From a virus, in the IMG/VR virus record IMGVR_UViG_3300025133_000685, positions 1-21,654 of that record: a stretch of 21,654 nucleotides of DNA, one strand, 5' to 3'. The notes beneath the pieces are model-generated. The model was not told the DNA's origin and searched no databases. It worked only from the letters and a program-made list of their open reading frames with translations. Each line of letters opens with the position of its first letter. The first letter of the stretch is position 1. Made by a program: the position numbers and the translations under genes. Below, one piece after another: positions 14,089 to 21,654 of this stretch.

Positions 14089-15741
14089 ATGGCAAGAGGT
14101 ATGAAATTTAAAAATAAGAGAAATAGTTTGTTTTCTACAGCTGTGGGTACGCCCGGAGTAGATCTTGCAGCTGCTAATATGGCTGCTGAAGGAGCAAAGA
14201 CTCTAAAAACACTTAGAGATGTTGGGGCATTGAGGCAGCATGAGTTAAATAAAATTAAATCTTTTGAAGAGAACCAAAAGATAACTAATACTATTAATGA
14301 GCAAATAAAGGAGGAACGTAATTTAATATCTAGTGGTCAAGTGGATCTTGAGGAAGGTATGAAGCGGATGAAGAAGATGAGAGCTGATCTGAATAAACAA
14401 CTTCTTGAGGATATTAAGGGTAGAGATCTTAAACAACAGACTACATTAAGAAATCAGAAATCGTTAGCTACTGGGCTTAATGAAGATATGATATGGGCTG
14501 AAAAGTTTCAGATCTCTGATGGTGTTGCATCTACACAACGGACATTGAATAGTTTTGCTCAAGAGGTAGGAGTGCAGCCAAATATGGATAAGGTAGTGGA
14601 GCTTTATGATCAAAAACTTTTAGCTGTAAAGGGTGTGGATGGTGCTATTGAGGATGGAATTCTCCAAAACTCTAAAACACTATATACTCCAGAGGAACTA
14701 GAAAATCTTAGATCTAAAGTTTTTAAGAGTGGTGCTATTTCTTATATAACTAATCAGATGACTGATAACCCTGATTTACTTAAAAAAGAGTTTGATAACG
14801 GAGCGTTGAAAAAAAATTTTTTTGGTGTTGGTCTTGAAGATGAAGAGATGGAAATGTGGGGTAAGAGAATAAATAATGCAGTTATTGGTAAGAGAGTAGA
14901 AACTCAGATATTTATTAGGAAGGGTATTTTTGACCATATAAAGTCTGATAATCCTTCTTTAGATCAGCTTCTCAAATATAGAATGGGAGCTGAGGAGGCT
15001 GGAGCTGATCCAGATGATCCTTATGAATTTACTGAATCACGAAAAGTAGCAATTGATACACTAATCAATAATAAACAGAAACAGATTAAGGAAGCAAAAA
15101 AAGGTCAAGAAGATCCTAAAGTTTTTGATAGTTTAACTGTTCGTCATGCTCAAACATGGAATACTCGCCACCAAAGAAATGTAGGTTCTCCGGGAGAAAC
15201 AAACTTTAAAGCTAAAGGTACTTTAAAAAATACAAATGAAGCTTTGGAAGAGTGTATAGACTATCTTGTTGATGTTGAAAATGCCTATCAACTTGGACAG
15301 ATAAATGATGATCAGCTGCGAGGTTTAAAGAAAGATGTTAGATCTGTTGTTGAAGATTTTTTAAGTGCTGATGATGGTCAAAGACTAAAGCCAAAAGAGA
15401 AGCAAGGCTTTTTTAACAAGGGTAGAAAAGAACCATCTACAACAGCCGATGGTCTTAAACAAATAGATAATCTTTTAAAACCTATAAAAATGACAGATAA
15501 TCAGAGGTTGATATTAAGAGGTAAATTAATGACTGATTTTATGATTCTTAATAATAGGGATGAGGATAATGGTGTTCTACCGGATTATAATAGAAATCAA
15601 GAAAAGTTAAATGAAGTATTTCAACGAGGAGCAAAAACTCATGGTTTTCCCGCCTTAGCACCGAATACTCAAACATCTTTTTATGACAAAGAGACAGGCA
15701 CTAAATATATTTGGGATAATGGGGCATACTTAGTGGCATAA
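14089..15741 (+). CDS. putative internal virion protein (T7 gp15-like position)
   Basis: 550 residues, mainly charged and helical, rich in Lys, Glu and Asn, with no signal peptide or membrane helix. Heptad-like helical stretches occur at about 30-130 and 380-450. The last 40 residues ('GAKTHGFPALAPNTQTSFYD' onward) look like a small compact domain. No enzymatic motif is recognised. The call rests on its place between a gp14-like and a gp16-like protein and on its helical character, which matches the ejected periplasmic-tube protein of T7-like phages. The ribosome binding site GGGAG precedes ATG 14089. Another structural role is possible. Confidence 0.6.
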   Translation: MARGMKFKNKRNSLFSTAVGTPGVDLAAANMAAEGAKTLKTLRDVGALRQHELNKIKSFEENQKITNTINEQIKEERNLISSGQVDLEEGMKRMKKMRADLNKQLLEDIKGRDLKQQTTLRNQKSLATGLNEDMIWAEKFQISDGVASTQRTLNSFAQEVGVQPNMDKVVELYDQKLLAVKGVDGAIEDGILQNSKTLYTPEELENLRSKVFKSGAISYITNQMTDNPDLLKKEFDNGALKKNFFGVGLEDEEMEMWGKRINNAVIGKRVETQIFIRKGIFDHIKSDNPSLDQLLKYRMGAEEAGADPDDPYEFTESRKVAIDTLINNKQKQIKEAKKGQEDPKVFDSLTVRHAQTWNTRHQRNVGSPGETNFKAKGTLKNTNEALEECIDYLVDVENAYQLGQINDDQLRGLKKDVRSVVEDFLSADDGQRLKPKEKQGFFNKGRKEPSTTADGLKQIDNLLKPIKMTDNQRLILRGKLMTDFMILNNRDEDNGVLPDYNRNQEKLNEVFQRGAKTHGFPALAPNTQTSFYDKETGTKYIWDNGAYLVA

Positions 15742-15742
15742 A

Positions 15743-18700
15743 ATGAGCTTAACTAAAGATATAAAACAATATAATGAGCAGGAAGAGGAGGTAGTGAATC
15801 CCAATAACTTAATGCAGTTTAGAAAAAGTTATGATGGGAAGGATACCCCTGTTCTGCCTCAAAGAGCAAAATCCCAGAAGCTTCAGGATATGGAAGCCGC
15901 TATAGCACTTGAGAAACAGGTTAAGAAGGATAAAAAAAATGTTAAGGAGAGTAATAAGGTTAGAGAAGCAGAAAAAGATATCTTCAAAGACACCTCAAAC
16001 GCTGATGATATTGCTACTGCCGAGTTAAGCAGAGGTGTTGAAGCTTTTAATGAAGATGATAAAAAGCCTGAGAAAAAATCATCTCAGGATGGTAACTTCC
16101 AATATTACCCTGAAGAGGCTTTTGATCCTTCCAGATTAGAACAACTCGATGAAAAAGGTGCAAAGGCCAGAGAAGATGCTTTTAATGATGATACCCCTAT
16201 TGATGAAACTACCAGCCTTTGGGAACTTACTAAAGCATCTACTGTTAGATTAGTAGGCCAGCTTGGTTTTCTCACGCACGCTTTAGGGTTAACTGATGAT
16301 GAAACAACAGCTAAATGGGTAGCAGATCATGAGGTCAGGATGCACAACGCTCAGCTGCATAACCCTGAGTACATGGAGAAGTTTCTACAGGAGTTTAAAG
16401 AAGCAGATGGGTGGTTTGAATCTGGTGGTGTTCTTCTTGCTAATCCCAGAGCAATAGGAAGAACTACTGTAGAAAGTGCTCCGAATAGTGTAATTCCATT
16501 AGTATGTGGTTTTGCGGGTGCTGCTGCTTTATCTTGGATCCCTTTTGTTGGGCCAGTTGCAGGATTTGCTGGTGGTATGTTCATGGGTACTTTTATAGGG
16601 GGTACTATAACTGAAATTGGTGCTTGGATGGATCAACAGATTGCTAAAGAGGGAGTGGATACCTCAGACTCTGAGCAGTTAATGAAAATGTTTGAAGATG
16701 AAAAGTTTATGAAAGAGATCCGTAAGCAAGCTGTTAGAAAAGGCATGGCAACTTCCGCAGTAGATTCACTCTTTACATTATTTGGTGGTAAATTGTTTAC
16801 CAGTGTTGGTAAAGGTGTGGTTAAGAAAACAGTAGCATTAGCCGGGGATCAAGTTATTGAAGGTTTTGGTGAAGCTTTTGGCGAAGGAGCTGGTCAATTA
16901 GCAGCTGAAGGTAAAGCAGACTATAAGGAGATGATGTTAGAAGGTGCTTCTGGCGGTGTTCAAGGCGGTGTACAGTCATTAGGTATAGGTTTGCATAGAC
17001 AGGCTATGGGTAAAAAACCAGTTAAGGAGGGTAAAGATGCGAAGAGCGACAAAAAGAGTGAGAAACCTAAAACAGAAGAAAAAGGAAAAAAGGAAGAATC
17101 TACTGAAGGGGAAACCACTGAGTCAGATAAATTGGGAGGGAGTGAAAAGTCCGAAGATAATGCTATAGAGCAAACTTATGAAGAGGCTTATGAAGATGCT
17201 TATGCAGATTTTCATGCTGGTATAGACGAACTTGCTAAAGGTGTAATAGAGGATATTTCTCAAGAGGCTGAAGAACACCCAAATGCCAAAAGCAGTTATG
17301 AAGGATCTGTCTTTGATGAGTTTGAAGATGGAGAGGCTAATGAAGATGGAGAGGCTAATGTAGGTATAGATGACGAAGAGTTTGGTAAAGCTGCTGCTTT
17401 AGAGGCCACAACACCTTTAGAGTATTTCTATAAGGAAGAGGGTCTTACCCATCTCTTTACCGTTGATGAAGAAAATAATACTGATATGCCATATAGAGAT
17501 AAGACGTTTGAAGAATATGAGGAACATCAGCAAAAAATAGCTGGTCAAGTAGGTAGAGCATTAGAGTCTAAACCAGATGATCCTGTTTTGTTATCGAAAC
17601 AAGCAAAGGCTAAAGCAAAATTAGGTGATATTGAGAGGGCTAAGGAGAATTTAAAAGCAGCTCGTAACTTTGCAGAAAGATATAAATATGGTATGGAAGA
17701 AGTTGAGGAAGCAGAAAAAGTAGTTAGCAAGGCTGAGGAGCTTATTAACTCTTCAATGACATCTGAAGAGTTAAAAGCAAAAGCGAGAGAGATACAAAAA
17801 GAGTTAGGTACTAAATCTGAGAATGAAATGTGGTCAGACCCCGATACTCTTGCACTTATGGATTCTATGACGGCTATTGATAATGAGCTAGACAAACGTG
17901 AGGAAGCTTTAGAGGGAGAGGCTGATGTAGGCATGGCTGAGGAAGAGTTTGGTAAAGAAGCCGAATATGCAGATGCCCATGCCATAGATGAAATTAATGA
18001 GGAGAACCCGGAGGTTGAGGAAGAGGCTAAGGAAGAGCCTGTGCGTGAAGGAGCTATATTAAATGAAGCTATTGATCAGGTAACTGAAGAGACAGATAAA
18101 AAAATAAGTGAGTTATACGTAAATGAACGTAGAGAAAATAATTTCAGGAAAGCGGAGTTTTATGAATATGATCAGCTTATAGCTCAAGGATTAACTGATG
18201 AAGAGGCAGTACGGGCTATACAAGATTATATAGATGTTAGAGAGCACTTAAATGATAACTACAGTCCTACAGCCATTAGAGCTGCTAGGGTAATGAGTAG
18301 AAAGGATTTTACAGCAAGGATTTTAACGTCTCATACTAAGCGAACGATGTCACCCAAGGGAGTAGACCTGTTTTTTAAACTTGCTGAAGAACAAGGTAAT
18401 TCCCAAATCCTTGAAAAACTACTTAAAGATAAATACAAAGAAGATGGCGTTAGAGCTAAATTAAAGATAATGAAGCCGGGTTCTAAAAGGTTGGTTAAAC
18501 CCATGGCTTCTAGAAATTTCATTATTCGAAAATTCAAAAAAGCCATTCATACTATAAAGAAAAAAGCTATTGCTGTTACCCCAATGGATGTTCTATTTGA
18601 TATGATGGACTCGACTAAAAAGAGTTTCCAAGGTGCAAACTTTAGAGTCTTTAAAAGGACTATGAATGTTGCTAATAGAGCGAGGTTGAAACAGCTTGAA

Positions 18701-20500
18701 GCAGCTAAGAAAAGCGTATTAGACTTTCATGCTTCCAGTAAAATGAAGCTTGAGAACTATAAAAAAATATTGGTTATAGCAACTTTGAATCAGGATAATA
18801 TTAATGAGGTTAATCAGGATAGTGGTAGACGTAAACTTCTAAGAACTATGTCTGCAGAGGCTCTGGAGAAGATAGAGAAAGAGGGTCTTAATGATAATGA
18901 ACAGCATATGCTTGATCTCATGCAAGCGGAGTATGATAAACTCATCCCTCAATTGACTAAGGTTATGAAGGATGTTTATGATAAAGATTTTGCTGCAGTG
19001 GAAAACTACTTTCCTATGCTGACTGATTTTAGTGCTATGGAGCAGAGTGAGATAGATAAGATGCTTGGTGATGAGGCTCCTCAATACGGTGATGGTGGTA
19101 GAAAAGTACCTACCTCATTCCTTAAAGGGAGGGTTGGTGGAGCAGTACCTATAAAGGTTAATGCTTTAGAGGCTTTCCTAAGCCATATTGATAATGCTGC
19201 TTATATGATTAACATGGGAAAACCTATTTCAGATCTTACTGATCTGGCTACCTCTCAAGGTTATGGAGAGATGGTTGGCGGTTTAGGTCAACAAGAGGTT
19301 ACTTCATGGCTTGATCAGGCAGCAAGAAAAGGTGGAACGTCAGGGAATAATATTGTAACTTTAGATTGGATGAGAAAGAATACGAGTATTGCTATTTTAG
19401 GATTTAAACTATCTTCTATACTGGTTCAGCCTACTGCTCTTTTTGATGGTGCTGCTATTATTGGTGGTTATGCTTTTAAAGGTATGTCTAATGTTATGAT
19501 TGGTAGACATAGAAAAGAGTGGAAAAATTTCATTAAAACACATTTTCCAGAGGTAATGGCGAGAGTCGGTGATGACCCGGCACATAAAGCCTTTGTGAAT
19601 GACATCCTTAATAAATCAATATGGGGTGGAGTAAAGAAAGCATCCTTTTATGGAATAAAAAAACTTGATGGGATTACTGCTATGGGTATTGCAGCTGGTG
19701 CTTACGAAAAAACAGTTAGAGAAAAAGGCGGGGTTGTTGATTTTAATAATGTAGATGAAGATGCGGTAATAGAGGCTGAGCTTATTGTTAGAAGATCTCA
19801 GGCATCTGGTGAGATTTTGGATCTCCCATCTGCTATGTCTAGAGGTGGCTTAACAGGTAATGTATCTATAGATAAGGCTTTTACTCAATTTCAGACCTTT
19901 ATTCTCGGTAGAGCATCAATAGGTACTCAACTACTGGCAAAAAACGGATTGAAACCTACAAAAGAGATGCGTAGAATGGTGGGTTATATGGTATTAGTAT
20001 TTATGTCTGAAGGTATGGTAAGATATGGAGCATCTGAATTGATAAAGATGCTTACTGGAGATGGCTTTGATGATGACTTAGATGAAATGGCGGAGAAGAT
20101 AATAGGTAGATCTATTGGTGAGGCAACGTCATCCATACCTATTGCCGGGCAGATAATTAAAAGTGTAAACTATTCAGCTAAACCTAAAGATGTTTATGAG
20201 GAGTTTGGTCGTTTATCTACTGGTGATTCAAGATCTGAAATATTGGGAGGAGATTTTGCCATAACCTTGGCTAAAAATTTGTTTGATGCTGGCGTTGGGC
20301 TAACACCAGTTACTAGTTTAGGACGAAAAGGAGTTACCGAAATTTATGAGGGAGTAGGTAAACATTTATCGGGTTTTGAATCCGGAGCTAATGAGAAAAT
20401 ATTAAAAGGTGGTATAAAACTAGGTGGTCTTGTAGGCGGGCTTCCGGGGGCTGCTCAAATAGAACAGGTACGTAAACAACTAAACAAGAAAAAGAAATAG
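15743..20500 (+). CDS. giant internal virion / ejection protein (T7 gp16-like position)
   Basis: 1585 residues, the largest gene here. Order of features: a charged N-terminus; a Gly/Ala-rich hydrophobic stretch (about 247-300, 'GFAGAAALSWIPFVGPVAGF') that could enter a membrane; a Lys/Glu low-complexity linker (423-473); a TPR-like helical stretch (591-650); a repeated motif GEA(N/D)VG(I/M)..EEFGK at about 538-548 and 727-737; and helical segments leading to a C-terminal region (from about 1213) with more hydrophobic Gly/Ala-rich helices and a Lys tail. The C-terminal half resembles large polyvalent/ejection proteins of podoviruses. The N-terminal lytic transglycosylase of T7 gp16 is not seen. 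It probably is ejected to form the DNA channel or arm it. Confidence 0.7.
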   Translation: MSLTKDIKQYNEQEEEVVNPNNLMQFRKSYDGKDTPVLPQRAKSQKLQDMEAAIALEKQVKKDKKNVKESNKVREAEKDIFKDTSNADDIATAELSRGVEAFNEDDKKPEKKSSQDGNFQYYPEEAFDPSRLEQLDEKGAKAREDAFNDDTPIDETTSLWELTKASTVRLVGQLGFLTHALGLTDDETTAKWVADHEVRMHNAQLHNPEYMEKFLQEFKEADGWFESGGVLLANPRAIGRTTVESAPNSVIPLVCGFAGAAALSWIPFVGPVAGFAGGMFMGTFIGGTITEIGAWMDQQIAKEGVDTSDSEQLMKMFEDEKFMKEIRKQAVRKGMATSAVDSLFTLFGGKLFTSVGKGVVKKTVALAGDQVIEGFGEAFGEGAGQLAAEGKADYKEMMLEGASGGVQGGVQSLGIGLHRQAMGKKPVKEGKDAKSDKKSEKPKTEEKGKKEESTEGETTESDKLGGSEKSEDNAIEQTYEEAYEDAYADFHAGIDELAKGVIEDISQEAEEHPNAKSSYEGSVFDEFEDGEANEDGEANVGIDDEEFGKAAALEATTPLEYFYKEEGLTHLFTVDEENNTDMPYRDKTFEEYEEHQQKIAGQVGRALESKPDDPVLLSKQAKAKAKLGDIERAKENLKAARNFAERYKYGMEEVEEAEKVVSKAEELINSSMTSEELKAKAREIQKELGTKSENEMWSDPDTLALMDSMTAIDNELDKREEALEGEADVGMAEEEFGKEAEYADAHAIDEINEENPEVEEEAKEEPVREGAILNEAIDQVTEETDKKISELYVNERRENNFRKAEFYEYDQLIAQGLTDEEAVRAIQDYIDVREHLNDNYSPTAIRAARVMSRKDFTARILTSHTKRTMSPKGVDLFFKLAEEQGNSQILEKLLKDKYKEDGVRAKLKIMKPGSKRLVKPMASRNFIIRKFKKAIHTIKKKAIAVTPMDVLFDMMDSTKKSFQGANFRVFKRTMNVANRARLKQLEAAKKSVLDFHASSKMKLENYKKILVIATLNQDNINEVNQDSGRRKLLRTMSAEALEKIEKEGLNDNEQHMLDLMQAEYDKLIPQLTKVMKDVYDKDFAAVENYFPMLTDFSAMEQSEIDKMLGDEAPQYGDGGRKVPTSFLKGRVGGAVPIKVNALEAFLSHIDNAAYMINMGKPISDLTDLATSQGYGEMVGGLGQQEVTSWLDQAARKGGTSGNNIVTLDWMRKNTSIAILGFKLSSILVQPTALFDGAAIIGGYAFKGMSNVMIGRHRKEWKNFIKTHFPEVMARVGDDPAHKAFVNDILNKSIWGGVKKASFYGIKKLDGITAMGIAAGAYEKTVREKGGVVDFNNVDEDAVIEAELIVRRSQASGEILDLPSAMSRGGLTGNVSIDKAFTQFQTFILGRASIGTQLLAKNGLKPTKEMRRMVGYMVLVFMSEGMVRYGASELIKMLTGDGFDDDLDEMAEKIIGRSIGEATSSIPIAGQIIKSVNYSAKPKDVYEEFGRLSTGDSRSEILGGDFAITLAKNLFDAGVGLTPVTSLGRKGVTEIYEGVGKHLSGFESGANEKILKGGIKLGGLVGGLPGAAQIEQVRKQLNKKKK

Positions 20501-20509
20501 GAGAAAATT

Positions 20510-21654
20510 ATGACAGTTACAAATAAAACGAATACTGTTGAGGAAGCCGGTGATGGAACCAAAGTAGCTTTTACTTTTGATTTTCCAGCACAGTCTGAGG
20601 ATGATTTACAAGTCTACAAGGTTAATACAACTACTTTAACTGCTACTCTACAGACAATTACAACACATTATACTGTTGCTCTCAATGCAACTACTGAGGG
20701 TGGTACAGTGACTTATGTTACTGCTCCTGTTGATGCAGCAACTGAAGATACTGGAGAAAACTCATTTATTAAGCGAGTTATGGATATAGATCAGCAGACA
20801 GCTGTTCCGACAGAAGGTAATATTCCGGAAGATGCTTTAAATAACGAGTTTGATAAATCTCGAATGATTGATATTCAGCAGCAGGAAGAGTTAGATAGGA
20901 GTTTGAAGTTTGCAATAACTTCTGCTCTTTCAGACTTTACTATTCCTGAAGGAACAAGTGCAGCTAACAGGGCTACAAAGGTTATTGCTTACGATACTGC
21001 TGGAACGGCTTTGACTCTTGGTGATGGATTGGGAGTGTATACCGGAGATTGGCTTACTTCTACTGACTACGAAATAAGAGATCTTATTAAAGATACATCT
21101 AACAATAATATTTATTACTGTAATGCTGTCCATACTTCATCAGGTTCTCAGCCTATAAGTTCTAACACTGATGTTGCTAAATGGGATTTAATGGTTGATG
21201 CGGCAGCGGCAAGTACATCTGCCACCGCTGCGGCTGCCAGTGAGACAGCAGCAGCTGCCAGTGAGACAGCAGCGGCTGCAAGTGAGACAGCAGCCGAGAC
21301 AGCAGAAACAAACGCTGAAACAGCAGAGACTAATGCTGAAACAGCACAGACAAATGCTGAAACAGCACAGACAGCAGCAGAAACGGCAGAGACTAATGCT
21401 GAAACAGCAGAGACTAATGCTGAAACAGCACAGACAGCAGCCGAGACAGCAGAGACTAATGCTGAAACAGCACAGACAGCAGCTGAGACAGCAGAGACTA
21501 ATGCATCTTCATCTGCTTCTGCGGCATCTACATCTGCAAGTGCTGCAAGTACATCTGCAAGTGCTGCAAGTACATCTGCAAGTAATGCAAGTACATCTGA
21601 AACATCTGCAACTTCAGCAGTAGGGGCTGTGGCTTGGAAATATACTTTTGATAG
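20510..21654 (+). CDS. tail fibre protein, 5' part (cut by window end)
   Basis: The frame is open from ATG 20510 (GGAG at 20500-20503) to the window edge, giving 381 residues of a longer protein. Residues 1-140 match the T7 gp17 N-terminal tail-attachment domain: 'AFTFDFPAQSEDDLQVYKVN', 'HYTV', 'FIKRV', and 'DIQQQEELDRSLKFA'. Residues about 178-230 ('YEIRDLIKDTSNNNIYYCNA', 'HTSSG', 'KWDLMV') resemble a small sugar-binding-like module common in phage fibres. From about residue 235 on there are some twenty heptads of the types ASETAAA, AETAETN and ASTSASA, expected to form a trimeric coiled coil. The receptor-binding tip lies beyond the window. Confidence 0.88.
   Translation, partial: MTVTNKTNTVEEAGDGTKVAFTFDFPAQSEDDLQVYKVNTTTLTATLQTITTHYTVALNATTEGGTVTYVTAPVDAATEDTGENSFIKRVMDIDQQTAVPTEGNIPEDALNNEFDKSRMIDIQQQEELDRSLKFAITSALSDFTIPEGTSAANRATKVIAYDTAGTALTLGDGLGVYTGDWLTSTDYEIRDLIKDTSNNNIYYCNAVHTSSGSQPISSNTDVAKWDLMVDAAAASTSATAAAASETAAAASETAAAASETAAETAETNAETAETNAETAQTNAETAQTAAETAETNAETAETNAETAQTAAETAETNAETAQTAAETAETNASSSASAASTSASAASTSASAASTSASNASTSETSATSAVGAVAWKYTFD
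21220..21620 (+). repeat. 21-bp repeats encoding fibre heptads
   Basis: DNA with a 21-bp period encodes the heptads AETAETN/AETAQTN/AETAQTA (about 21290-21500) and then ASTSASA (about 21500-21600). Copies differ by few bases, mostly among codons for Glu/Gln and Asn/Ala, which suggests recent expansion by slippage or recombination. Length variation between related phages would alter fibre reach. Confidence 0.85.

Noticed and set aside
21195-21623. + strand open frame of 142 residues rich in Gln, Arg and Leu
   Set aside because: It is the shifted-frame reading of the fibre's 21-bp repeats; the fibre frame starting at 20510 is open through the same DNA and gives sensible domains.

Overview
The window is the packaging and virion-structure half of a tailed phage (or prophage) with a short, T7-like tail machine, preceded by about 2 kb of DNA with no convincing gene. 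All recognisable genes lie on the + strand and are tightly packed, often with 1-nt (TAATG) or 4-nt (ATGA) stop/start overlaps, and several have AGGAGG-type ribosome binding sites. The DNA is AT-rich. The host cannot be named from the sequence; the Shine-Dalgarno sites and a sigma70-like promoter point to an ordinary bacterium. No DNA polymerase, RNA polymerase, integrase, repressor, endolysin or tRNA gene is visible, so other phage functions must lie outside the window.

Region 1 (1-2016) is non-coding and strikingly structured. From 1 to 910 there is a chain of long imperfect hairpins. The first is a roughly 310-nt inverted repeat whose apical loop can form an H-type pseudoknot plus a side hairpin. 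The chain ends in a 28-bp-stem rho-independent terminator with no gene in front of it. This is what a large structured non-coding RNA would look like. From 1079 to 1699 there is an origin-like area: clustered CCCTTACC motifs, a 43-bp pure A+T tract containing a perfect 26-bp palindrome, tandem 10-bp repeats, four 15-bp iterons on an exact 22-bp period, and three 30-bp direct repeats. From 1726 to 1977 come C-tracts, operator-like repeats and a sigma70-like promoter.

Region 2 (2017-7425) carries a gene of unknown function, a putative small terminase, a small holin-like membrane protein, the large terminase, an Ala/Lys-rich small protein, the head-tail connector (portal) and a Bbp19-like small protein. 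Region 3 (7437-9962) carries the scaffold, a structured 150-nt leader, the major capsid protein, a decoration-like protein and a terminator. Region 4 (9981-20500) carries tail tubular proteins A and B, a GNAT-like protein in the position of T7 gp13, and three putative internal (ejection) proteins of 154, 550 and 1585 residues. Region 5 (20510 to the end) is the start of the tail fibre gene, cut off by the window edge within a long heptad-repeat shaft.

Together the genes give a complete head-assembly set (scaffold, capsid, decoration, portal), a DNA-packaging motor, a short tail, a set of ejected proteins and a fibre. The most unusual part is the non-coding first 2 kb, which the structural genes do not explain.
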